Assembly (NCBI RefSeq): GCF_902686445.1
Contig: NC_062213.1
Location: 43,598,741-43,662,740 of the forward strand
Direction: 5' to 3'
Source: Sciurus carolinensis
Lineage: Eukaryota > Chordata > Mammalia > Rodentia > Sciuridae
DNA length: 64,000 nucleotides
Shown: positions 12,401 through 27,200 of the stretch, piece by piece
Numbering within the stretch: position 1 is the stretch's first letter
How the letters are laid out: each line of letters begins with the position of its first letter
Notes under the pieces: generated by a model
Told to the model about the DNA's origin: nothing
Database searches by the model: none
Seen by the model: only the letters and a program-made list of their open reading frames with translations
Made by a program: the position numbers and the translations under genes

Positions 12401-15400
12401 TTGCTTTATATACTATTGTTTGGATTTTTTTTAGGTTTGGTTAATATCTGCTATGTTAATTTTCTTTCCAGTTTTATTACACACTAAGCAATTCTTAAAT
12501 TTTATAGCTGTAGTTTTGGTTGAGTTAAAATGTTAATCTTGTTAGGGCAACTTCTGAAGGCATCCAAGATTACTCTGACAGTTTCAGTGGGTTTTGTCTA
12601 CTGGGTTTATGACTATTGGCTAAAAGTAGTAGTATTTTCCCTTGCTGTCTACATTATTGTTTCATGAGATAATGATAATATTTTTAAATTTTAAAGCCCA
12701 TTGGGATTGGAATCTTTAAGGAAGATTACCATGCCTAATTGTATTTTAGCTTGTTTGCTAATATCAAGTGGTTATCAGATGTGATTTTTTTTTTTTTCCA
12801 GGCAGGGTATTTTTAAATAAAATCCCAGGTTGGAAGACAAAAATTCGGTTTGTTTACATTTAAGATTCAAATCAAGGAGGAATATTTTTTGTGTGACTTC
12901 CTTTAAAAAAAGGAACCTGATAGAAAATAATTTTGCATGTTGTCAAAGGATATTTTAAATCAAAGTGTCCGTTTGATTGGTATTTAAGTAATCCATCTTG
13001 GATTGCATGACTGTTCTTCCTCCCATATCACACAGATCACATCCATGACCTCACTTTGTTATCCCTCCCTTCTGATTCACACCTTTGTTTTATAGCCCCA
13101 AGCTTAGTTGAATACTAATTTGCAGTTTTTTGAAGTAATTAAAGGTGATTAAATATAAAATATACCCCAGAATACCTCTATATACTTTTGCTTCTGTAAA
13201 AAGGGTTGTGGAAGTTTTTAGAGTTATCATTAGTTAACCTTGCTTTGTATTGGAAAACTAGAATTTTTAAAGTATATAAAAAGTAGAGGGGAATATGTAA
13301 TTGGAGGACTGCTTAAATGTTTATTTGCTCCATCACTTTTTATGATGGTTTAAATTCCCATATTAATATGTTAAAATGTGTTTCTCTGAATGGTTTCTTT
13401 ATAAGCTAAAAAAAGATACCATGGAATAAATGATAAAGTGATTTAAAATAGTTTAGTCCCCAAAACCTTTTTATTTAATCGTTTGGAAGTAGGAAGTATA
13501 CTTAATAAAATATAGAAGGAAAGTATTTTTAAAATGTGTTCCTTTAAAGTAAAAATACCATAAAGTAAAATATTCAAGCATTTCTCTAGCGTGTATTGGT
13601 ACATTAACTCTCTTTGTGTGTGTGGTACTGGAGATTGAACTCAGGGATGCTCTGCTACTGAACTGTATCACCAGTCCATTTTATTTTTCATTCTGAGACA
13701 GGGCCTTGCTAAGTTGCTGAGGCTGACTTGGAATCCTTTTGCCTCAGTCCCCATAAATTTGATTACAGGTGTTCACCACTGCACCTGGCCTTAAGTTAAC
13801 TTTTATAAAAGGGGCAAACAAGTCCTTTGTTCTTGATGTATTTGAATCTATGTTTGGATGGGATCATAACAACAATATTTTAATGAGATAATTTTTAAGA
13901 ATTAATTGCTCTGTACTTCTGAATAAATAGTTAAAATCTGTTTTTTTCCCGGTTCCTTTCCTCACCTACAGGACATTGCACTTATTTTGCCAACATCTTC
14001 TGAAGGTTCTATTTCTGAAATGGAGCAGCTCTCCAATTCTCTACCAAATAAAGAACTGATGGCCTCAATCTGTGACTGTCTATTAGCTACTTTAGCTAAC
14101 TCTGAGAGCAGTTACAACTGTTTGCTGACATGTGTTAGAACAATGATGTTTCTTGCAGAGCATGATTATGGATTATTTCATTTAAAAAGGTAATGCTTTG
14201 TCAAACAAAATATATACTGTTAGATTTAATTTTTTACTATTGTGCATCCCCCAATTAATTGATTTATACCTATTGTAGAAGGTTGAAGGTATTATTTATT
14301 TCATGGGAAAATTTTTATGTTTATGGAAAGACTCATTAGCGGTGCAGTAAAAGTGTTTTTTAATTTTTATTTTAACTGGGCGCAGTGGTACACGCTTGTA
14401 ATCCCAGCAGCTCAGGAGGCTGAGACAGGAGGATTGCGAGTTCAAAGCTAGCCTCAGCAATGGTGAGGTGCAAAGCAACTCAGTGAGACCCTGTAAATAA
14501 AATACAAAATAGGGTTGGGAATGTGGCTCAGTGATAAAGTGCCCCTGAGTTCAATCCCCAGTACCAAAAAAAAAAAAAAAAATTATTATATTTTATTGGT
14601 GAGTAATATTCTAGCAGTCTAAGTTGTTTTTAACTTCCAGTGATTATGAATAAAGCTATTCTAAACTTTTAATGCAGATACAGGTTTTTGTGTGTACCTT
14701 CATTTCTCTTGGGTAGATACCTCAGAGTGAAATTATTGGGGCATGTGCTAAAAGTATGTTTAACCTTTTAAGAAAGTGCCAAATTGTTCTCCAAAGTAGA
14801 TATATCATTTTGCATTCCCAGCAGCAGTGCTTTAAAGTTCTAGTTGCTCCTCATTCTTATCAGAACTTGGTGTTGTCAGTTATTTTGTTTGTTAAGTGGG
14901 GTTTTGCTGTGTTGCCCAGGCTGGCCTTGAACCCCTGGTTCATATAATTTCTACCTCCCAAGTAGCAGGGACCACAGTCAGTACCTCTGTGCCCAGCTTT
15001 GTTAGGTTTTTTGATTTTAGATATTCTGATACTTTTTTTTTTTTCTTTTTCTTTTTTATTTCTTTTTCTTCTGCCCCACCCCACCCCCCATACTGGAGAT
15101 TGAACCCAGAGGTGCTCTAACACTGAGCTACATCTCCAATCCTTTTTATTTTTTCTTTTGAGACAGAGTTTTGATAAGTTGCCCAGGCTGGCCTGGAACT
15201 TTTCTGGGATTATAGCATGCACCCCCAGCTTATATTATTTTTTCATAGATTGTGAATGTATAACTCACTTGCTTAAAGTTTTATGTAGTGGCTAATAATT
15301 TGTATTGTCCATTTTTTAACCCATTCTTTTTTCATGAACAGTTTTATCTTTTTCTTTATATTTTCTCATTCCTGTATCTTTCCATTTTATTATGTTCTCA

Positions 15401-18400
15401 AGAGCTGGAATCTTATCTTTCTTCCCTTTGTTTTGCTTCCCCAAAGTCTTGCATGATGTCATTTCAGAATCTAACCATATTTTCCAAACAAACCGTGCAT
15501 GTTTAATACTAATATCATATTTATTTTCATTTTGGCTAACTATATTATAACTTAAAGAATATAATTGAATATTAGAATAGTTTTTCCTTGAATTCTCTTG
15601 GTCAACTAAGAACTGTATAAAGGTCTAGAATTATTTTAGCAGGACTGTATATTATCAAGATTTTAGATATATATTGCAATTGTTGTGCTGAAATCTTTCT
15701 GTATTGAGGTTGGCAAACTGTTCTGTAGACTAGATCCAGTCTGCTTCCAGTTTTTGTAAATAAAGTGTTCCTTGAACACAGCCATTGTTTATGTAGTGTC
15801 TAATACTACTTTCCTGATGTACCAACAGAATTAAGCAGTAGTGACTGAGACTGCTGTTGTATAAAAGAGGTAAATAAACTGAGCTTGTATATAACCTGCA
15901 TAGCCAAAATTATGTACCATCTAACTTTTAACAGAGAAGTTGATGACCTCTGCTTTAGACCTTTGATTCTTTTTGTCAGATTAAAGTGTTGTAGGAATAA
16001 TCATTCTTTGTAACTGTTAGGTAATTTAGGCTTTCTGGGCAAGGTTTTGAGTTAGCTTATGTTAGAGAAGTCCTCAAGTCCCTCAGCAAATAGGGAACTA
16101 TTAAGTTTCTGATGCTAGGCTTTATAAATTTATTATTTGGGAAATTTTTGTCTTTATAAGCTTGAAGCTTTAAAAGGAATTGGTAACTATAGATATCACT
16201 TTGTTACATTGTTTGTGTATATGTGAAAGTATTTTTTCATTTTTAAAAATGTGGAATATGTTTTACTCTGTCTGAACTTAGTTCATTTCTTATACTAGCT
16301 TTATATGCTCATATCTCCAACACAATATTTCATCTTTATTTTCTTTGTTTACAGTTCGTTAAGGAAAAACAGTAGTGCTCTGCATAGTTTACTAAAACGA
16401 GTGGTCAGTACATTTAGTAAGGACACAGGAGAACTTGCATCATCATTTTTGGAATTTATAAGACAAATTCTTAACTCTGACACAATGGTAAGTGTGTGTG
16501 TGTGTTTTACAAACTTAATCATAATTTTAGAAAACACAAGTTAAAAAATATCTTGGAACTTAGAATAGTGCTTTGTTTTCTCTACCCCCATCCTACTCTA
16601 AATACTGACTTCTGATGTATTTTAGAAAAATGATATTTAAGAGTAGAATATATTGAGGGTTGGGATTGTGCCTCAGTGGTAGAGTGCTTGCCTCACATGT
16701 GTGAGGCACTGGGTTTGATCCTCAGCACCACATAAAATGAATAAATAAAATAAAGGTATTGTGTCTATAACTAAAAAAAAAATTTTTTTAAAGAGTAGAA
16801 TATATTGAATTTTTTAAAATTTAGTAGGCATTGTTAATTTGTGAAAATCCTATTACTTTGCAAGAGAGAAAAGTACTACCTATATTGCCTCCATTTATAA
16901 TTTTTGCCCTTGAGTTACCTTGCTGGATTAATCAGAATAGTCAAGTTTTGCCAATCTCTTTTCATGAGTTTTAGTGTTGATTGATCTCTAACTTGAATAA
17001 AAAGAACAAGAAAATAAAATGATTATGTGTATTTGTTTTAAAGAGACATTTTACAATATTTTGACATTAAAGGGAAAATAGTCTATTTCTTTTTTAATTC
17101 ATTGAAAATCAATTGAAGGTAAGGAATAAGATAGAATAGGACAGATCCACCTTCACCATTTTCTATATAACTAACCTTAGGCAAATGAGTCAGGGTATTT
17201 GAAATCATCCAGGAAGGTTTTTTTTGTTTTGTTTTGATTTTTTTGTTTGTTTGTTTTATTTTTAACTATAACCTGTCAATTTATGGGGTGCAGTGTGATG
17301 GGTTTTCCCCCAACATTTTTTATTGGTGCAATATAGTTGTACATATTTATGAGTTTTGTTATTACAAAACCATAATATTTGTAAGTGCACACAATATAAC
17401 AATATAATTTGGATAATATGACTACTCAGCACTTCACCCCGCTCTCCCCAACACCCTATTCTCTAAAGTATTTATTTACTGTCAATTAAGCATTAACTGA
17501 TTGTGTTTTATTTTTTAAGAAATATTTTTAGATGTTTATTTTATTCACTTTTATTTTAGACCTTTATTTTATTCACTTATTTATACGAGGTGCTGAGAAT
17601 CAAATCCAGTGCCTCACATTTGCTAGGCAAGTGTTCTCTACCACTGATCCACAACTCCAGGCCCCTAAGCGTGTTTTAGATGTGATTTGGGGATGACTAA
17701 TACTACTAAAGTATTTTGGGTCCATCATAGATATGAATTAAGAATTATTTTGCTGGGTGCAGTGGTGCATGCCTGTAATCCCAGCAGCTCGGGGAGAGTT
17801 CAAAGCCAGCCTCAGCAACTTATTGAGGCGCTGAGCTAATCAGTGAGATCCTGTCTCTAAATAAAATACAAAAAAGGGTGGGGATGTGGCTCAGTGGTTA
17901 AGCACCCCAGGTTTAATCCACAGTACCAAAAAAAAGGAATCATTTTATTAACTCTAAAAGCTTATTGTTAAAATTTAATTAAGATTCCTTGTGCTGGGGT
18001 TGTGCTCAGTGGTAGAGTGCTTGCCTAGCTTGTGTGAAGCACTAGGTTCGATTCTCAGTACCGCATATAAATAAATAAAAATAAGGCCCATTGACAACTA
18101 AAAAAAAAAAAAAATTAAAAAAAAAAAAGATTCCTCTTGCCAGGTGTGGCACATGTCTGTAATCCCAGAGAATCAGAAGGCTGAGACAGGAGTTTTGCAA
18201 GTTCAAGGACAGCCTTAGCAACTTAGTAAGACCCTAAGCAATTAGTGAGACTCAGTCTCAAAATAAAAATGAAGTAAAAGACTCAGGGTGTGACTTAGTG
18301 ATAAATGTTCCTGGATTAAATCCTTAGTACTCCTCTGCCCTCCCTTTAAAAAAAAAAAAAAAAAGAGTCCTCAAAATCATGTTGTATTGTGGATCAAATT

Positions 18401-21146
18401 CCAAAAACCATCAATAGACCTTCCTTTAAGAGGTATTTTGGGGCTGGGGAGATAGCTCAGTCGGCAGAGTGCTTGCCTTGCAAGCACAAGACCCTGGGTT
18501 CGATCCCCAGCACTGCAAATTAAAAAAAAAAAAAAAAAAAAAAGAGGTATTTGGGGTAAAATAACTTTGGAAATATTTCCCCCTTTGGAGCTCAGCTGTA
18601 CAATTTATTATAGTAAAAGGGTTAATAGGTCCTGAAAGTGTTACAGTCAATGCAGCTTTGCTTAAATGTATAGCTTTTAAAACACCTGTGTTGCTGAAAC
18701 TGGCTTTGAACTTGGGATTCTCTTGCCTCAGCCTCCCAATTGCTGGGGTTACAGGCATATTCCACTCCACCCAGCTTGTCTTGATTAAAGTTTGTCTGTT
18801 GTAGGTAGCATATAGGGTTGAATTGTATTTTGTTTTTTACATCCTGTCAGTTCGAATGGTGTCAGTTTAAATGGTGTATTCAATTCATTTGTGTTTCATT
18901 ACTGGTAAGGTTGTATTTATGTCTGACAGTTTGAATCTTACATTTTTCTTCCCCTTCTTTGTACCCACTATGCCTTTTGTGTTAAACAGATGTTTCCTAC
19001 TCAATTGCCATTTTGACTTCCTTTATTGTTAGTTTTACTAATTTTTAAAATTTATTTTTGTAGTAATTTCCCTGGAACTACAATTAACATCTTCATTTAA
19101 TATAGTCAAGTTCAACTTAATACCAACTTAATTTCAATAGTATATCAAAACTACTACAATATGGAGAAAAATAGTTCCTTTCTCTCCCCTTTCCTTTGTG
19201 CTGTTATTGCCATACAGAATTCAACCGTATACATTAAGAATCCATCCACACAGTTTTTAGTAATTGCTCTCATTCAGTTGTCTTTTAATTTAGATAGAAG
19301 AAAAGATACAAACAAATATGTTTGTACTTTTTAAATATTCACTTATGTAGTTCATTTTTATTGGCACTTTTTATTTCTTCATGTGGATACAGATTAATAC
19401 CTAATGTTATTTCTTTTCAGCGTGCCTGACATACTCCCTTTAGTATATTTTTATAGAGTAGGTCTGCTAGGACAAATTCTGTTTGTCTTTAATTTCTCCC
19501 TCATTTTTGAAAGGGTAGTTTTACAAATTAAAGGATTTTTAATTGGTAGTCTTCCAGCATTTTGAATGTATCTTCCCATTGCATTCTGGTTCCATGTTTC
19601 TAATGAGAAAGCAGCTGTTGCTCTTATTGAAGTTTCCTGTTATATGTGTCACCCCTTTTGTCTTTGGCTCTTATGGTTATGATGTATTTAAGATTATTGT
19701 ACTTGGAGTTAGTTGGGCTTCCTGCAAATATAGATTAATTTACTTCATCAAATTAGGGAAGTTTTCAATCATTTTTTCAGATATTCTGATTCCTTTATTC
19801 CTCTTCTTTTGAAATTCTTATTACAGGTTGATGATTTCAATGGTTATCCCACAGATCTCTGAGGCTATTTGTGGTCCTTCATTCTTTTTTCTTTGTTTCT
19901 TAAAAGCACGTAATCTCAGTTGACCTATCTTTAAGTTAACTCATTTTTTCGTTGTTGCTGGGGATCAAATCCAGGGTCTCATGCATGCTAGGCACCTAGC
20001 TCCAAATTCACTGATTCTTTCTTTGTCATCTCAGATCTGCTGTTGAGCTTTCTACTCACTTTTTCATTTTTGTTATTATGGTTTTCCACTCCAGAATTTT
20101 TATTTTTGCTTTCTAAAAAAATAATTCTTAGACCTTTAATTTTTTTGGTACCAGGGTTTGAACCCAGGGGCACTTAACCATTGAGCCACATCCCCAGCCC
20201 ATTTTCTTTTTTTTTTTTTTTTTGGGTGCTAGGGATCGAACCCAGGGCCTTGTGCTTGCAAGGCAAGCACTCTGCCGACTGAGCTATCTCCCCAGCCCCC
20301 CATTTTCTTTTGATACAGAGTCTCACTAAGTTGCTGATCCTGGCTTTGAACTTGTGATCCTCTGCCACAGCCTCTGGAGCCACTGGGACTACAGGCATGC
20401 ACCACTGTACCTGACTCCAGTTTCCTTTCAAATTATTAACTCTTCTCTTACATTCTGAATAATTCTCTGAGTTCTTATCTTCCTAAGTGAACATCAGATT
20501 ATGTTTCCTCTATTGCATAATAACTTTTGGTGTCTATAGGATAAATTCCAAACTTTGTAGTATGACATTCAAGAACGTCCACTATCTGGCCAAAAAGCTA
20601 GTGTTGCAGTCATTACTTCCTTAGAAAACATTTCTATATTATACCAGTGATCATAAATATATTTTTTATTTTATTTATTTATTTATTTATGTATTTTTTG
20701 TGGTGCTGGGGATCGAACCCAGGGCCTTGTGCTTACGAGGCAAGCACTCTACCAACTGAGCTATCTCCCCAACCTGATCATAAATATTTTTTAAAAATAT
20801 TTTTAGTTGTAAATGGACACAATAACTTTATTTTATTTATTTGAATTTTCTGTGATACAGAGGATCAAACCCAGTGCCTCACACATGCTAGGCAAGTCCT
20901 TTACTACTGAGCCACAAACATAGCCCTCATAAATCTTTCTTTCCTTGGTCACATTTCTCTTGCTGATGTCTCTGTCTCCCCCCATCTCCCCCCACTGATA
21001 AAACAAATGTGTTTATCAGTGCCTGTTTTAATGAATTTTAATTCTGAAATTTTTTGAGATTTACTCTTCCTTCTTTGCTCTTAATAGCATGTTACTTGGA
21101 TTTCTTTATTATAAATCATATATATATATATACATATATATATGTG

Positions 21147-21178
<32 letters not shown>

Positions 21179-24165
21179 CCCCACTCCACTTTGTGAAATT
21201 ACCTCAGGCCATAAATCTGAATTAGCTTTTTCTCAGAATACTTGTACAGTGTCTCATACAGGCTGGGCACAGTGGTACACACCTGTAATCCCAGCAACTC
21301 TGGAAGCTGAGGCAAGAGAATCACAAATTTGAGTCAGACTCAGCAATTCAGCAAGACTTTCTCTTGAAATAAAAAATAAAAAGGGCTAAGGATATAAGCT
21401 CAGTGGTAAAGAATCCCAGGGTTAGCTGGGTACAGTGCATGCCTGTAATCCCAGCAGCTTGGGAGGCTGAGGCAGGAGGATTGCAAGATGCTATATGAGA
21501 TAGCTTTTTGCTTCTGGGCTAAGAACCTGTGCAGCACATCACTATATTGAATACTGTAGGCAGTTTTAACACAGTGGTAATGTCTATGGCTTCGCCAGGT
21601 GTTAGGAACTTTTCATCTTCATTATAACGTATGGGATCACTGTAGTATGTGCTTTATGTTGTTCACCAAAGTGGTGTTCTGTATTGCCTGAGTGTATTAG
21701 GAAGTGCTGGCCTCATAGAATGAATTAAGAACTATTTCCTCTGCTTCCATCTTCTGATCTAATTTCTTCCTTAAATGTTTTATAGAATTCACCACTGAAC
21801 CCATCTGGGTTTCTTTTCTTTTTTAATAAAGTTTTGAAAGTACTACTCTTAGGCATGTACATGATACTCAACTGTAAGTTTTCTTTTCATATATAACAAT
21901 GTGGATGATTTTAAAGTAGAAAATATTCACTTTTCTGTGTGATAGAAGGTAGTCTTAAGTGATTGTTGCTGTTTTCTTTAGTTGTTTGCCTTGTCTCTAG
22001 AAATACAATTTCAGGGTCTTTCAGTTCTTATTTTAGTAAGTATTTTATAAGTTTCTTTTTCTTTTCACATTTTTAATTGGTGCATTGTAGTTATATATAA
22101 CTATGGGATTTGTTGTTATGTTTATACGTATATACATTATAACAATATAATTTGGTGAAGTTTTTTTAACTTTTGAGCATCAGTCAGTGTTTTGTGTCCT
22201 ATGAGTAATAGAGGGTTTGCAATTAAATATTTTTTCTTGAGAATTCTTGATATTAGTAAGTTGAATATACATATGTGTTTCCCTGTTTATTTTGTGAGTC
22301 TCAAACTTACTTCAACTTCAACTAAAATCCTTAAAACTGTTTGTACTTAATGTAAAACCAAACATTGAGGAGAAGATTGCAGCAAGTGGCTTAAATATCT
22401 AAGTAAGTTTAGAAGCATTTTTGAAAATTTCTCTGCTCTCAAATTTAACTTGTGTGTGATATTTGCAGGGATGTTGTGGAGATGAAAGTGGTCTCATGGA
22501 AGTGGAGGGAGCTCATCCGTCACGGACAATGAGTATTAATGCTGCAGAGTTAAAACAACTTTTACAAAGCAAAGAAGAAAGTCCAGAAAATTTGTTCCTG
22601 GAACTAGAGAAACTTGTTTTGGTAAAAAAAAAAAAAAAAAAAAAAAAGAAAAAAATAAAATAAAATAAAAGCAGAGTATTCCTGAGGCATATTTTGTTCT
22701 TAAACTAAGTTTTTCACAGCAACCTTTTTAAACAGTAATCTTTAGGACTGGGAATATAACTCAGTGGAAGAACACTTGCCTAGCATGCACAAGGTCATGA
22801 GTTCAATCCCCAGTAGTGTGAAACAACAACAAAACCACCAACAACAAAAAACTAAGAAATAATTCTTAGCTGGATATTTCTACTACTCTGATAAGTCTTT
22901 GGATTAATAATTTGGAGTGGAGTCCTCTTTACTATTGTGAATCTTAAAGGAATAAACGTAAATAAAGGTAGTATTTTTCAAATTGTCAATTTCTGTATTC
23001 AGCATACTCCCTGCTGCATTATTTAGAAATAAAATAAAATGGGGAGTGCTGGAGATATAATAGTGATAGAGCTCCTGCCTATCGTGCACAAGGCCCTGGG
23101 TTCAATCCCAAACACTGAAAAAAAAAAAACAAAGGGGAAAAAAAAGATGTATGATTTTGGTGTTTATTTTATTTTAATATGTTTAATGTTAAGTTGAAAA
23201 TTTCTTGATGATGTTCCACATTCTTTAGTAGTGAAATAATTTAACTCTTTCTGCTAAAAAGAGTCAGTAGATTACAACTGTAAGTGTTCAAGTTCTATCT
23301 GCACTTTCTTATCCCGCTTTTGTTTATGTCTAGGAACATTCAAAAGATGATGACAATCTGGATTCTTTGTTGGACAATGTAGTTGGACTTAAGCAGATGC
23401 TGGAGTCATCAGGTGATCCTTTACCTCTCAGTGACCAGGATGTAGAACCAGTACTTTCAGCTCCAGAATCTCTCCAGAATCTGTTTAACAATAGGTAAAT
23501 CAAGTAATGTTTTATATTTGAGTAAATATTACCTATGTAATGGCGGGAAACTAGAGAGGGTCAGCTAACATTTTTTTTTGGGATAAAGGGTGAGTTAGTA
23601 AAAATTCTGGTTCTGCAGAATGTTCTCTGTTGCATATTCTTTTGTAGTTTTTAAATTTATTTTGCTTTTTAAGAAAAACTTTTTTAAAATATCCAATTGT
23701 AATAATAATGTAAATGATGCTGATAAAATGATAGATGTTTAGAATTTGTTTAAGGTAAGGGGAGATGATTCAGCAATAAGCAAATCCAAACAAGAGGAAA
23801 TCAACAGTTGCTGAAGCTTACAAAGATTTTAAAATCATATCTCTTTCCATGTGCTCTTGTTTGCATATGAAAATTTCCATGATGAAAATTAAGATTACAA
23901 TAATTGTATTATAACCTATGATTTCTAATGTAATATAATTTGATTATATTAGAATTGTGGGCTACCAAAATGTGTGTTGTCTGCAGAAATTTATTACAAA
24001 TAAATCAAATCACCATTTGCTTTAAGAAAAAAAAATATCCAAACCATGCATGGCATGCACTCTATGCATAGCATGCACAGGCTGGCAGAATAGGCAAAGA
24101 TTTACTTATCTCTGATGTAGAGGATATATGCCTCTTAATCTTTGGTGCACTACAGCTTTAATGAG

Positions 24166-24216
<51 letters not shown>

Positions 24217-27200
24217 ATGGGGAATGAACCCAGGAGTACTGGCCTCAGAACTTGAGATTCTCCTGCCTCAACCTTCCTGGTCACTAATATTGTAGATATC
24301 TGCCACCATGCCTGGCTTCTAATGGCCTTTCAAGTTTCTAGTTTTAAATGATTCTTAATTATTGGGAATAACTTTTTGAAAGTCTTTTAAGTGCTAATTT
24401 TAGTAATACTTCAGAGGATCATATTTTTGATTATACCCTTCTATAGATTATACTTAGAAGATAAGCTAAAATATTTGATTTTAAATTCTGCTTTTTACCA
24501 AATACTTTTCATTTCCTAGGACTGCATATGTGTTAGCCGATGTCATGGACGATCAGTTGAAATCTATGTGGTTTACTCCATTTCAGGCTGAAGAGATTGA
24601 TACAGATCTGGATTTGGTATAAAGTTTTTTATTACTAAATATTTAGAAAAAAGTGATTGATTTTTTTTGTTCATTTCTTTGTGTGTTGTTAACATTATAA
24701 TAGTTTACCTATTATATAGCTGGTCAGGTCTACTTCATGATCAGTACATTATTATGCCAGTTGCCCACTTACTGGTATGTAGAACTCTCTGTTTTTTATG
24801 CTGCTTGTTTTGCTTCTTTTTAGTTAGTGATTTTTATTTTGGGAATGTGACTTTTAAGGGAAAAAAATGACATTTTTGTGTAACTACTCTGAAGTACTTT
24901 ATTTTCTTATATCTTTAGGGTATAGAATAGAGAAAATTATCCCATGAAATAACAGTTCATTCTTTTGGGGGTGGCTCAAACAGGGTGTCATACATGTTAG
25001 GCAGATGTTCTTGTTCTACCTCACAGTTACATCCCCACTCTCAACTGTTTATTCTTGCATTTGGTGGGGGGGATTTGTGCCAGGGATTGAACCCAGGGGT
25101 GCTCAACCACTGGGCCACGTCTCCGGCCCATTTTACCTTTTTATTTTGAGACAGGGTATTGCTAAGTTTCTGAGACTGACTTTGAACTTGCAGTCCTCCT
25201 ATTTCAGCCTCCTGAGTCACTGGGATTATAGGCATGTGCCAGTGTCTTAAAATAAAGAATGGAAAGGACTGGGAATGTGACTCAGAAGTTAAGCACCCTG
25301 GGTTCAGTCCCCAATACCAAAATAAATAAAAGAATAAGATTTTTAAAAATTATATATAATTCAATTGAAATTTCATTAAATAATATAATTTTAGTATAAA
25401 TTGGTCAGTGAATCATTAGAACTGTATTTTCCAGTAAGACCTCATAGAATGATGGAAATGTTCTATAATCTGTCTGCCCTGTTCAGTACAGTAGCCAGTA
25501 GCCTCATGTAACTTTTGTACAGTTGAAATGTAACCAGTATGATTAAGGAACTGAGTCTTATTTTGACTTAATTTTAGTTAATTTAAATTTTAAAAGGTAT
25601 ATGTAATTAGTGGCTATATATGGGCAGTACAGATGTAAAATATTTGTGTTAAAAGTTGTTCTTTTTGACTGGGCACAGTGATGCACGCCTGTAATCCCAG
25701 CAGCTTGGGAGGCTGAGGTAGGAAGATCATGAAATCAGAGTCAGCCTCAGTAAAAAATAAGGTGCTGAGCAACTCAATGAGATCCTGTCTCTAAACTACA
25801 AAAAAGGACTGGGGATATGGCTCAGTGGTTGAGTGCCCTTGGGTTCAACCCCCCCAGTACCAAAAAAAAAAAAGCATGTTTTTTCATAACTTAAGTTTAA
25901 CCACAACTGTCCTACAGTGATCATTGTCACATAGATGAGAGAAATTGTAGGTCTCTTAAGCATGATAAATTTGCAATGCAAACTTAATTTTGGTTTCTTT
26001 GAAATTAAACTTATGTTGGAACCTCATTAGATGCATGGAGCTTTGGGAATCTGTGGTGAAGAATCATTTTATAGTAGAAATGGGTGGTTATACAAGGCTG
26101 GCAGAGTATGTCATTTTCAGATTCTTTTGAAAACATTCTAGAGGTATTGCAGTGTTAATTTATATGGCAAGATCCTGAGTTTCCTCTCAGGCAACACAAG
26201 CCCTCTAGATTTATAGCCCTGCTTTGAGAAGGAGTGCCACTAAAGAAAGTCATTGAATTCCTAAGTTGTTTAAAATTATCATTAACTACCAATGATGTTG
26301 CTTTCTGAAAAGATGAAGAGAGGTAGATCTATAGTTCATTTACTATGAGAGTTAAATATAATTTATAAATAATTTCTATAGTCAAATGTTACATTAGTAA
26401 TTATATTTAAGTTGTATTTTGTTTCATTTTTATGACACAGGTAAAGGTTGACTTGATTGAGTTGTCTGAAAAATGTTGTAGTGACTTTGATTTGCACTCA
26501 GAATTAGAGCGCTCATTTTTGTCAGAACCATCATCTCCAGGAAGAACCAAGACTACTAAAGGATTCAAACTTGGGAAGCACAAACATGAGACTTTTATAA
26601 CTTCAAGGTAAAACTTTTTCTGCTAAAGGTACTATTTTAAGATAAATGCATGACTATTTAACATAGCACTTGACTCATGAATGTTATTTGGATTTTTTAA
26701 AAGATAATTTGGCTAAGATACACTCATTATTTATGTTATATCTGTCTGTCTGTCTGTCTCTCTTTCTCTTTTTCCAATGCTGGGCTTGAACCCAGGTCCT
26801 CAAATTCGCTAAGCACGCATTCTACCACAGAGCTAGCCCCAGCCCCTGTTATGTTGTTATTTATGAAAGTTTGGAAGTGTTGAATAAGAAATGAACTGAA
26901 TTGTTTTAAAAAATTGTTAATCATATAAATGAAATGTGAGTGCTATTCTTAACTAGTTTGTTGTATTACTGCAGAAAGTAATATAGATACTTGCAAAGTT
27001 AACAGAATTGGAGAAAGAAAAAAATGAAATTGAGTTTTCAAAATTGCAAAGATCGACTATTTTCATGAAAAAGATGAAGAAAATTTATTTCATTAAGTAT
27101 TTTTGTTTTAATAGTGGAAAATCTGAATACATTGAACCCGCCAAACGAGCTCATGTTGTGCCACCACCACGAGGAAGGGGCAGGGGAGGATTCGGACAGG

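Larger units (their letters stand above)
18785..20640 (-). repeat. Old LINE-1 internal fragment(s), minus strand, broken by SINEs
   Basis: About 1.1 kb (to 19,910), with patches after it, reads as the reverse of an L1 5' region/ORF1 (ggtctgctaggacaaattct, cttcccattgcattctggt, ttcctgcaaatatagatt). Badly decayed. The piece around 20,530-20,620 may instead be L2. Confidence 0.55.

Noticed and set aside
14860..15222. 120-codon minus-strand frame
   Set aside because: Entirely made of two SINE copies.
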